Source of the DNA: Haliea sp041583655
GTDB lineage: Bacteria > Pseudomonadota > Gammaproteobacteria > Pseudomonadales > Halieaceae
DNA: 5,645 nt
Assembly: GCA_041583655.1 (NCBI GenBank)
Contig: JBFHFJ010000229.1
Span: 1-5,645 of the forward strand
Reading direction: 5' to 3'
In this document: positions 1-5,612 of the stretch, in pieces
How positions within the stretch are numbered: the first letter of the stretch is position 1
Layout: every line of letters begins with the position of its first letter
Position numbers and translations under genes: made by a program
The notes under the pieces: model-generated
What the model saw: only the letters and a program-made list of their open reading frames with translations
What the model was told of the DNA's origin: nothing
Database searches by the model: none

Positions 1-536
1 CCGCGCCGCGGCAACTGAATCCATCCCGTCAGCGCAGCCAGCAGCAGGGCGGTGTACTGGGCCCAGGGCGATGCCACCAACAGCAAGAGGACGGCGGTCA
101 ACCCGGCGACAGCCACAGTGGTCACGTCGCGGCAGAATGATTGCGCCATGGTTCGCACCGCCTCCGCCACCACCACGACCGCCAGTAACTTGAGCCCCCT
201 CACCAGGCCCTCCAGCACGCCGCTGCCCGGGGCCTGTGCCGACCACAGCGCCACACCCAGCATCAACAGGAAAGACGGCAGGGTGAAGCCCAGGAAAGCG
301 GCCACGGCGCCGGGCAGCCCCGCGCGGCGGTAGCCGATGGCGAAGCCAACCTGGCTGGAGGCGGGCCCGGGCAGGAACTGGCTGAGGGCGACCAGGCGCG
401 CATAGGCCGCGTCATCCAGCCAGTGCAAGCGCCGGACGAAGGCCTGCTGGAAATAACCGATATGGGCAGCGGGGCCGCCAAAGCTGACGCAGCCCAGCAG
501 CAGGAAACGCCAGAAGACGTCAAGCCACGGCGGCAC
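1..536 (-). CDS. chrA: Chromate transporter, ChrA/CHR family (N-terminal half, cut by the window edge)
   Basis: Inner-membrane carrier of the CHR family, whose characterised members export chromate; many homologues are unproven for substrate. The 178 visible codons hold the family's N-terminal domain. It opens with a hydrophobic segment at residues 9-20, running into the SFGGPAAHIGYF signature (residues 18-29). Next come the LSQFLPGPASSQVGFAIGYR block (51-70), a GLPGA(V)AAFLGFTLPS segment (73-88) and further hydrophobic helices at about 88-100, 115-128 and 139-165. Long CHR proteins are about 400 residues with two homologous halves; the second half, if present, lies beyond the left edge. The start is uncertain. 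GTG at 536-534 is the only conventional start in frame before an internal Met at residue 92, but no clear Shine-Dalgarno precedes it. The gene begins 32 nt after the GlsB-like stop on the same strand, so co-transcription or translational coupling is plausible. Family assignment is firm; substrate is inferred. Confidence 0.9.
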   Translation of the reverse strand, partial: MPPWLDVFWRFLLLGCVSFGGPAAHIGYFQQAFVRRLHWLDDAAYARLVALSQFLPGPASSQVGFAIGYRRAGLPGAVAAFLGFTLPSFLLMLGVALWSAQAPGSGVLEGLVRGLKLLAVVVVAEAVRTMAQSFCRDVTTVAVAGLTAVLLLLVASPWAQYTALLLAALTGWIQLPRR

Positions 537-568
537 GATGGTCGGAAACAGGCTGCAACAACCCGCCG

Positions 569-817
569 CTAGAGCTTGAGGATATTGACCACGTACAGCA
601 GCAGTGCAGCACCCAGGGTGGCGACGACCACAGAACCGACAAAGCCCCCCGCCGAGAGCCCAAGCAGACTGAAGACGAAACCGCCTATCACCGAACCGAC
701 AATGCCTACCGCGATATTGCCAACGAGGCCGAAACCGCGCCCTTTCATAAGCTTGCCAGCCAGCCAGCCGGCCAGCGCGCCGATTATCAGGTAGGCAATC
801 AATCCACTGACTTCCAT
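569..817 (-). CDS. GlsB/YeaQ/YmgE-type small stress-response membrane protein
   Basis: An 82-residue, very hydrophobic, glycine-rich protein of the family annotated in Pfam as transglycosylase-associated (Transgly_assoc). The name comes from gene neighbourhood; no enzymatic activity is established, and E. coli relatives are regarded as stress-linked inner-membrane proteins. Three membrane helices are visible at about residues 5-21, 28-53 and 58-79. The first carries the IIGALAGWLAGKLMKG pattern (11-26), and the second the GNIAVGIVGSVIGG pattern (33-46), both typical of the family. A good Shine-Dalgarno, GGAGAG at 829-824, sits 6 nt before the ATG and fixes the start. The length is normal for the family. 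The gene lies 156 nt downstream of the radical SAM gene and 32 nt upstream of the chrA-like gene, all on the same strand. Family call is secure; role is only inferred. Confidence 0.92.
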   Translation of the reverse strand: MEVSGLIAYLIIGALAGWLAGKLMKGRGFGLVGNIAVGIVGSVIGGFVFSLLGLSAGGFVGSVVVATLGAALLLYVVNILKL

Positions 818-868
818 AAGGTTCTCTCCGGTGCTATCACTGTTGCGACCACATGGGCGCTGCGCACC

Positions 869-897
869 AGTATACGGAGCGCGAGCGCCACTGCACA
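869..897 (-). promoter_or_regulatory. Possible promoter of the GlsB-like gene
   Basis: Reading the minus strand, TATACT at 874-869 matches five of six bases of the sigma70/sigmaS -10 consensus. The hexamer 17 bp upstream (TGTGCA, 897-892) is a poor -35. This would start transcription roughly 45 nt before the ATG. A weak -35 with a good -10 would suit a stress sigma factor, as known for some relatives, but this rests on a single hexamer. Confidence 0.3.
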
Positions 898-909
898 GCC
901 AGCCGAGAC

Positions 910-944
910 ATCACCGCGGGACATGGAGTACACGCTGCGGTGAT
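910..944. repeat. Inverted repeat, 8-bp arms, 19-nt loop
   Basis: ATCACCGC (910-917) is perfectly repeated inverted as GCGGTGAT (937-944). It lies between the radical SAM stop and the GlsB-like gene, upstream of that gene's possible promoter. No T-run follows on either strand, so it does not look like a standard intrinsic terminator. It could be an RNA hairpin in a read-through transcript or a protein-binding site. Chance occurrence in GC-rich DNA is possible. Confidence 0.35.
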
Positions 945-973
945 CGCTGCCGCCGGCCCAACCACCGACTGCC

Positions 974-2053
974 TCACTCAATCGAAAACAGGTCCCCCTG
1001 GGCCCGCGGTGGCCGAAACCGGCTGCAATCAAGCGCATCATAGCGCCGCGCGCTCAGGCCCAGGCGCTTGCTCGCCCGCTGAAACCGCTGCGCCAGCAGC
1101 TGTGCAAACACGCCCTCGCCGCGCATGCGCTGGCCGAAACGGGCATCGTAGTCGGCGCCGCCACGACACTGGCGAATCAGGCTCATGACTTTTGCCGCCC
1201 GTTGCGGGTAGTGCGCCTGCAACCAGCCCTCGAACAACGGCGCCACTTCGAGAGGAAGGCGCAGCAACATCCAGTTGGCCATCACCGCTCCGGCATCCCG
1301 CGAGGCCTGCAGAATCGACTCCAACTCACTGTCGTTGAGCCCCGGGATCATCGGCGAAGCCAGCACACCCACCGGGACACCGGCTGCGCTCAATTCCCTG
1401 ATAACCCGCAAGCGCGCCGCGGGCGAGGCCGTGCGGGGCTCCAGGTTACGCTTGAGATCATTGTCCAGAGTGGTCACGCTGATAAAGACGTGCAGCAGCC
1501 GCTCCCGGGCCATGTCCGCCAGCAATGCCGTATCCCTGAGAACAAGCGCGCCCTTGGTGACGATGGTCACCGGGTGGCGGCACTCGTGCAGCAGTTCCAG
1601 CACCTCGCGAGTAGTACCACGGGCGGCCTCCAGCGGTTGGTAGCAATCCGTGTTGCCGGACAGGTTGATGGGGCGACACTGGTAACCGGGCTTGCACAAC
1701 TCCGCCCGCAACTGCTCCACCAGGCCGGTGCGGGCAATCAGGCGCGTTTCGAAGTCCAGTCCGGGAGAGAGATCCCACCAGGCGTGACTGGGCCGGGCAT
1801 AGCAATAGATGCAGCCGTGCTCACAGCCCCGGTAGGGGTTGATGGAGCGGTCAAAGCCCAGATCCGGCGAGCTGTTCCAGCTGAGGGCGCTTTTCGCGGG
1901 CTCATTCCGGACTTCCGTGGCGATACGCTGCTGCGCTGCCTCCTGCCACCAGCCATCGTCAACGGCCTCGCTGGCCAGAGGGGCGTAGCGATTGTGGGGG
2001 TCGAATGTGGCTCCGCGACCGCGGCGGGCATGTGCGGGTTGCAGGATAGTCAC
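974..2053 (-). CDS. PA0069-family radical SAM protein (SplB-related), SOS-controlled
   Basis: A 359-residue iron-sulfur radical SAM enzyme. The [4Fe-4S] and S-adenosylmethionine site is NPYRGCEHGCIYCYAR (residues 72-87), with cluster cysteines C77, C81 and C84 in CxxxCxxC. It has the N-terminal RRGRGATFDPHNRYAP stretch (10-25) that marks the PA0069 family. SGNTDCYQPLE (132-142), VTKG (165-168), ISVTT (191-195), LEPRTASP (204-211) and SPMIPGLND (233-241) follow the SplB/COG1533 pattern. The C-terminus ends in RFRPPRAQGDLF, as in relatives. Its reaction is unknown; spore photoproduct lyase is the closest characterised relative, and a DNA-repair role is inference. GTG at 2053-2051 is chosen because GAGG (2064-2061) lies 7 nt upstream. 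A GTG two codons earlier (2059-2057) is almost touching that Shine-Dalgarno and is less likely. The gene has its own promoter, overlapped by a LexA box, so it should be induced by DNA damage. The 295-codon plus-strand open frame across it is an antisense shadow. Confidence 0.93.
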   Translation of the reverse strand: MTILQPAHARRGRGATFDPHNRYAPLASEAVDDGWWQEAAQQRIATEVRNEPAKSALSWNSSPDLGFDRSINPYRGCEHGCIYCYARPSHAWWDLSPGLDFETRLIARTGLVEQLRAELCKPGYQCRPINLSGNTDCYQPLEAARGTTREVLELLHECRHPVTIVTKGALVLRDTALLADMARERLLHVFISVTTLDNDLKRNLEPRTASPAARLRVIRELSAAGVPVGVLASPMIPGLNDSELESILQASRDAGAVMANWMLLRLPLEVAPLFEGWLQAHYPQRAAKVMSLIRQCRGGADYDARFGQRMRGEGVFAQLLAQRFQRASKRLGLSARRYDALDCSRFRPPRAQGDLFSIE

Positions 2054-2066
2054 GAGCACACCTCAA

Positions 2067-2086
2067 TACTGTATATAAATACAGTA
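2067..2086. promoter_or_regulatory. LexA (SOS) box
   Basis: The 20-mer TACTGTATATAAATACAGTA differs at one position from the gammaproteobacterial LexA consensus TACTG(TA)5CAGTA and is palindromic at 18 of 20 positions. CTG and CAG half-sites are separated by exactly 10 bp. It overlaps the -10 of the radical SAM promoter and ends 13 nt before that gene's start codon. LexA bound here would block RNA polymerase, and LexA self-cleavage after RecA activation would release it. Only the minus-strand radical SAM gene is placed to be controlled by it; the upstream DUF1622 gene merely ends next to it. Confidence 0.93.
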
Positions 2087-2110
2087 TAGCGTGACAGTTC
2101 AGGATTTCAA
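2083..2110 (-). promoter_or_regulatory. Sigma70-type promoter of the radical SAM gene
   Basis: On the minus strand, TTGAAA (2110-2105, -35) and TATACT (2088-2083, -10) are separated by 16 bp. The -35 begins at the base after the DUF1622 stop codon, so the promoter fills the short gap between the genes. The predicted transcription start, near 2076, falls inside the LexA box, which explains repression by occlusion. The resulting leader of about 23 nt contains GAGG at 2064-2061. Confidence 0.75.
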
Positions 2111-2488
2111 TCAGCCCCGGCCTGCCCCGCTGTCGCGCGCCTTATCCCCGGCCGCCTGTCGCCAGGGCCAGCGACCCTCGATTTCCAGGTGCAGCGTCAT
2201 GCTGAGGAAGGTCCGGATCAGAATGATCAGGCCCAGCACCGCCACATTCTCCCAGCTCACATCGACGATGATCGTCTGCATGATGTCGCCCGCGATCAGG
2301 AATTCCAGGCCGAGGATAATGGAGCGACCCAATTGCCGGCGGAAGGTGTGGTAGGCCTCGCCCTCCGGCACCTTGTTGAAATGACGGACAAACACCGTGG
2401 ATGAGTAGCATGCCCCGACCAGTATCACCAGCACGCCAACCGCCTCGGTAGCCAGGGCGAAGAGAGAAATAACCTGGGTAAATTCCAT
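2111..2488 (-). CDS. DUF1622 family membrane protein
   Basis: A 125-residue protein of the DUF1622 family, which has no known function. Three membrane helices are seen at about residues 8-30, 55-75 and 81-101. The family signature spans residues 50-69 and includes LGRSIILGLEFLIAGDI (53-69), with two arginines and acidic E62 and D68 near or within the second helix. A short EIEGRWPW motif (102-109) follows the third helix, and the tail is polar. The only ribosome-binding match is weak: GGA at 2497-2495, 6 nt before the ATG. The gene starts 48 nt after the DUF1232 stop on the same strand and is probably the last gene of that transcript. The next gene's promoter begins immediately after its TGA. 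Charged residues inside predicted helices suggest a channel or assembly role, but that is speculation. Confidence 0.9.
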   Translation of the reverse strand: MEFTQVISLFALATEAVGVLVILVGACYSSTVFVRHFNKVPEGEAYHTFRRQLGRSIILGLEFLIAGDIMQTIIVDVSWENVAVLGLIILIRTFLSMTLHLEIEGRWPWRQAAGDKARDSGAGRG

Positions 2489-2536
2489 AATCAGTCCATC
2501 CAGAGTGTTCAGATCAGCCGCGGCGCGATTCCCGCT

Positions 2537-2995
2537 TCAGTCGCCATCGTCGCCGTCATCTTCTGCTGAAGATGCCGGCTCCCCCCCGCCGCGTTCCCAG
2601 GCCAGGAATCGCTCCAGGTCCCGGCTCAGGGTGCGCAAGGTCCAGCCGAGTATCGCGGCATCGTCCAGCAGGCCAAGGCCAAGAATGAAGTCAGGCACCA
2701 GATCCACCGGCATGACAAAGTACACCACGGCCGCAACAAGGATCAGCAGTGACTGCCAGGAGATATCGCGATAGGTGCCGGCGGCATAGGCGCGCACCAG
2801 GCGCAGGCCGTCCCTGACCGGCGCGATGATGGCGGCCAGCGGCCCGCTGCGGGCCTCGGCCTTGCGCCCCGCGGCCGCAGCCAGGGATTTCAGTTTTTCC
2901 GGTTCCTCAATGTAGGCCCTGGCGCGACTGGTCGCACGGGCATAGGCGCGGCTGGCGCGAACCCGGGATGTACCTGTTCCCCCCCGCTCAGGCAT
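2537..2995 (-). CDS. DUF1232 (YkvA-type) membrane-associated protein
   Basis: A 152-residue protein. Residues 1-48 are rich in Ala, Arg and Ser and likely cytoplasmic or disordered. The DUF1232 core lies at about 78-116, with hydrophobic segment LLILVAAVVYFVMPVDLVPDF (83-103) leading into the family hallmark PVDLVPDFILGLGLLDD (96-112). The C-terminus is strongly acidic, ending in seven Asp or Glu residues within the last eight to nine. Family function is not established. The ATG at 2995-2993 is supported by GGAGGG at 3009-3004, 8 nt upstream, and overlaps the end of the GST gene by 8 nt (ATGCCTGA), so translation is probably coupled. An open frame continues upstream to about 3442, but that part is only the antisense-frame shadow of the GST gene. 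The coding strand has two runs of seven G, at 2985-2979 (codons 4-6) and 2587-2581 (near residue 138), both potential slippage sites. Confidence 0.9.
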   Translation of the reverse strand: MPERGGTGTSRVRASRAYARATSRARAYIEEPEKLKSLAAAAGRKAEARSGPLAAIIAPVRDGLRLVRAYAAGTYRDISWQSLLILVAAVVYFVMPVDLVPDFILGLGLLDDAAILGWTLRTLSRDLERFLAWERGGGEPASSAEDDGDDGD

Positions 2996-3917
2996 CGTCC
3001 CGGCCCTCCATGCGCAAACAGTAACCCTGCCTGGGAAAGTGGACGTGCAAGGTCCCGAGGCCAGGTTCGCTGCGGGCGAGAATCCAGCGCTGCTCCGTGA
3101 CACCGGCCAGGGTACCCGCAGTGGGCTGCTGCCCGTAGTCCGACGGCGCGATCGAAACCCGCTGCCCGATGCGCGAATCCGTCCTCTCCGCCGGCGCCAG
3201 CGGGCGCGGCTCGGCGCCGGCGGCGGCAGCGAGGGCCTGCTGCGGAGCGATCTCCGTGCGCATCCCCTCGCCAAACGCGGCCACGCGATCCATCCAGGCC
3301 AGGGTCCTGGGAAAACTGTCGACCAGCGGCGACTCACCCAGATCGCGGATGAACCACAGCCCGTGCCAGGTAGAGAAATCCGCGTGCGAGGGGGTGGCGC
3401 CGAACAGGAACTCCTGCTCCAGCTGCGACTCCACGTCCGCAAGATGCGCCAGCACCAGCGGCCGGGCCTCCCGGATACCGGCGATCCTGACCGTCGCCTT
3501 GCGACTCATGTTGATACGATCGAGCAGGAAGCGCCCCATGTCCAGCCAGGACATTGACTGGCGCACCTTGCGCCGCATCGCGGGCGTACCGGCTGCAAGC
3601 ACGCAGGGAAAGAACAGGTCGACATCCGCCCGACCGGCCCAGGCCTGTGCCTCTGCGCCAAGACTGTACAGGTCAAGCTCCGGCCGCTTGGCCAGTGCGG
3701 CAATTTCAGCGGCAATGGTCCGACTGTCACAGAACACATCGGCGCCAATCTGCGCCACGGGAATCCTGCGGTAGCCGCCGGCAAGCTGCGCCACGACCGG
3801 GCGCGGCGGCATCTCGCGGGTAAGGGCCGACTGCCAGGTCAGCCCCGCATAGCCCAGCATGCTGCGGATTTTCTGCGCAAAGGGCGACATGGCGTAATGG
3901 TGCAGGATCAGGTCCAT
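2988..3917 (-). CDS. Glutathione S-transferase family protein with a C-terminal extension
   Basis: A 309-residue cytosolic GST-fold protein. The N-terminal thioredoxin-like domain covers about residues 1-78. It starts with LILHHYAMSPFAQKIR, where S11 sits at the usual catalytic Ser/Cys position. The cis-proline is at RRIP (P53), and the glutathione-binding Asp-Ser pair is D64-S65 in FCDSRTIAAEI. The helical C-terminal domain runs from about 85 to 225 and includes the SHADF N-capping box (177-181). Typical GSTs end near 200-230 residues. Residues about 240-309 add a beta-rich segment (GQRVSIAPSDYG..., WILARSE, LHVHFPRQGYCLR) that I do not recognise as a named domain. The substrate is unknown. 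The ATG at 3917 has only a weak ribosome-binding match, and the next in-frame Met (residue 10) would delete the first strand, so the upstream start is kept. It is the first gene of the GST-DUF1232-DUF1622 unit. Confidence 0.88.
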   Translation of the reverse strand: MDLILHHYAMSPFAQKIRSMLGYAGLTWQSALTREMPPRPVVAQLAGGYRRIPVAQIGADVFCDSRTIAAEIAALAKRPELDLYSLGAEAQAWAGRADVDLFFPCVLAAGTPAMRRKVRQSMSWLDMGRFLLDRINMSRKATVRIAGIREARPLVLAHLADVESQLEQEFLFGATPSHADFSTWHGLWFIRDLGESPLVDSFPRTLAWMDRVAAFGEGMRTEIAPQQALAAAAGAEPRPLAPAERTDSRIGQRVSIAPSDYGQQPTAGTLAGVTEQRWILARSEPGLGTLHVHFPRQGYCLRMEGRDDA

Positions 3918-4085
3918 AGCTTGGCGCTCTGTTCATCAACCACCGTAGATTACACGATCCGGCTGCCGGGGTATCGAAGCCGCAGGCTAGTCACAGCACC
4001 CCGAAGCTGTCCATCGCTGCCGCGGTGATTTCCTGGCGCGAACAAATCTGCTATAACTCCCCATCATCCTGTCGACGAGGCCTGT
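3918..4085. other. Divergent intergenic region between the GST gene and the mltD-like gene
   Basis: These 168 nt separate two divergent genes and should hold a promoter in each direction. The plus-strand one is clear (4049-4057). Towards the GST gene, TAATCT (3952-3947) is a possible -10, but no -35 at acceptable spacing is seen. A short 5-bp inverted repeat, CGGCT/AGCCG (3960-3964 and 3978-3982), is too weak to call. No RNA gene or operator was recognised. Confidence 0.5.
4049..4057 (+). promoter_or_regulatory. Extended -10 promoter of the mltD-like gene
   Basis: TG-C-TATAAC, with TG at 4049-4050 and TATAAC at 4052-4057, forms an extended -10 element. The -35 region, about 17 bp upstream near 4029-4034, is poor, as extended -10 promoters allow. 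Transcription would start near 4063-4065, giving a leader of about 22 nt containing GAGG at 4077-4080, 5 nt before the ATG. Confidence 0.5.
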
Positions 4086-5612
4086 ATGCTCCGCATCCTG
4101 CTTGTGCTCTGGCTTTCGCTCGGCGCTGCTGGCGCAGCGGCCAGCGTCATCCCCCGCCCACCCGGGCTGGAACCTGCGGTGCAATTCTGGACCCGCGTAT
4201 ACACCCAGATCTCAACCGGGCAGGGCTACATTCACGACGCCGTGAACCTTGCTGTTGTTTACCAGACCCTGTCTTTCCCGCCCGGCATGTCCCCCGCGCA
4301 GCAGAATCGGGAGATAGAGGAGACCAGGAAACAGTACCAGGCTGCGCTGTCCAGGCTAGGCGCAGGCAAGCGGGAGGGCCTTACTACCCTGGAGGCCACC
4401 ATCCAGCGAGCCTGGCCACCGGGCACCGACGCCAGGACCTTCCTGCGAGCGGCTGACAATGTCCGCTTCCAGCGCGGGCAGGCCGACCGGTTTCGCGACG
4501 GCCTTGTGCGTTCCGGCCAATGGAAAACGCACATCCGCAGCGTCCTGGCCCGGCATGACCTGCCACTGGAACTGGACGTCCTCCCCCATGTGGAATCCTC
4601 ATTCAACCCGGGCGCCTATTCCAAGGTAGCCGCAGCGGGGATGTGGCAGTTTATGCCAGCCACCGCGCAGAGTTATATGCTGGTGGACACGATTGTCGAC
4701 CAGCGCATGGACCCCTACGTGTCCACGGAGGCGGCGGCCAGGCTGCTGCAGCAGAATTACCAGGCGACAGGATCCTGGCCCCTTGCCATCACCGCCTACA
4801 ACATCGGTGCCGGGGGCATGCTGCGCGCCACCAGGGCAATGGGAACAACAGACCTCGAAACCATCATCCGGGACTACCGGGGGGCCAATTTCGGTTTTGC
4901 CTCGCGCAACTTCTACACCTCATTCCTCGCCGCACTGGAGGTGGACCGCAATGCGTCCAGGTACTTCGGCAAGCTGCAACCGGCTGCGCCGCTGACCTAT
5001 GACACGGTGGTGACGTCCCACTATGTGCCGGCCACCGCACTGGCCCGTGCGGCACGTGTGGATATTGAACTGCTTCGCCGCTACAACCCGTCACTGCTGG
5101 AACCTGTGTGGACCGGCGAAAAGCATATCCCCAGGGGTGTTCAGCTGCGCATACCGCGCGACCAGGGGCAGGTGAGCCTGAGCAAGGCCCTGGCGGCGAT
5201 CCCGGCCAACTCGCTCTTCAATCACCAGCAGCCCGATGTGCTGCACCGGATTGCCAGCGGCGAGTCCCTGTCGACCATCGCCCGGCGCTACAACACATCG
5301 GTAGCCACCCTGATGTCACTCAACGGCCTTCGGGACGCCCACCGGATACGCGCCGGCCAGAACCTGCGCCTGCCCGGAACCAGGGCCACGTCCGGCGCCG
5401 GCACCTCACAGCTGGCCAGCCTGGCGTCCGGCTCGCCACAATCTGCCGCTGGTCGCTCCGCCGAAACCTATGTGATCCAGAAAGGCGACTCCCTGTGGCA
5501 GATCGCCAGGCGCTTCAACGTATCGCATGAGGAACTGGCGGCCTGGAACGACCTGACCCACACGCACAGGATCAAGCCCGGCCAGGTGCTCCGCCTCGCG
5601 TCCCTGAACTGA
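4086..5612 (+). CDS. mltD: MltD-type membrane-bound or periplasmic lytic murein transglycosylase with LysM repeats
   Basis: A 508-residue exported enzyme expected to cleave the MurNAc-GlcNAc bond of peptidoglycan to a 1,6-anhydro product. Residues 1-19 are a Sec signal peptide, with probable cleavage after A17-A18-A19. The SLT (GH23-type) domain spans about 150-290. The catalytic glutamate is E170 in HVESSFNPGAYS, followed by AAGMWQFMPATA (183-194) and AITAYNIGAGG (234-244). Two clear LysM domains, at about 385-430 and 461-505, bind glycan. The second begins TYVIQKGDSLWQIARRFNV. A degenerate third LysM-like repeat lies at about 312-356. A Ser/Ala/Gly-rich linker (432-459) separates the two clear repeats. 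E. coli MltD is a lipoprotein, but this protein has no lipobox cysteine and no cysteine at all, so it is probably soluble periplasmic or held by an uncleaved signal. GAGG (4077-4080) supports the start. No gloB or rnhA lies beside it on the upstream side, unlike in many relatives. Confidence 0.95.
   Translation: MLRILLVLWLSLGAAGAAASVIPRPPGLEPAVQFWTRVYTQISTGQGYIHDAVNLAVVYQTLSFPPGMSPAQQNREIEETRKQYQAALSRLGAGKREGLTTLEATIQRAWPPGTDARTFLRAADNVRFQRGQADRFRDGLVRSGQWKTHIRSVLARHDLPLELDVLPHVESSFNPGAYSKVAAAGMWQFMPATAQSYMLVDTIVDQRMDPYVSTEAAARLLQQNYQATGSWPLAITAYNIGAGGMLRATRAMGTTDLETIIRDYRGANFGFASRNFYTSFLAALEVDRNASRYFGKLQPAAPLTYDTVVTSHYVPATALARAARVDIELLRRYNPSLLEPVWTGEKHIPRGVQLRIPRDQGQVSLSKALAAIPANSLFNHQQPDVLHRIASGESLSTIARRYNTSVATLMSLNGLRDAHRIRAGQNLRLPGTRATSGAGTSQLASLASGSPQSAAGRSAETYVIQKGDSLWQIARRFNVSHEELAAWNDLTHTHRIKPGQVLRLASLN

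Noticed and set aside
52..333. Plus-strand 93-codon frame near the left edge
   Set aside because: It is antisense to the ChrA-type gene, whose frame holds the signature motifs; the plus-frame product is a low-complexity Thr/Ala-rich shadow.
1202..2089. Long plus-strand open frame of 295 codons
   Set aside because: It is antisense to the radical SAM gene, whose frame carries the conserved CxxxCxxC and family motifs. The translation of the plus frame shows no recognisable domain, and such shadows are common in GC-rich DNA.
2996..3442. Upstream extension of the DUF1232 frame to 3442
   Set aside because: This part is an alternate-frame shadow of the GST gene, rich in Arg, Ser and Pro. The ATG at 2995 has a strong GGAGGG 8 nt upstream and gives a family-like length.
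3664..3671. CTGTACAG palindrome inside the GST gene
   Set aside because: CTG and CAG are only 2 bp apart, not the 10 bp LexA needs, and it lies within coding sequence.
4000..4056. Minus-strand stretch that could be read as the last codons of a gene remnant, ending at a TGA near 4000
   Set aside because: It is open for only about 19 codons after a stop and resembles no family; it is too short to separate from chance.
3987..4184. Minus-strand 65-codon frame across the start of the mltD-like gene
   Set aside because: It overlaps the promoter, signal-peptide region and Shine-Dalgarno of a clear plus-strand gene and resembles no known protein.
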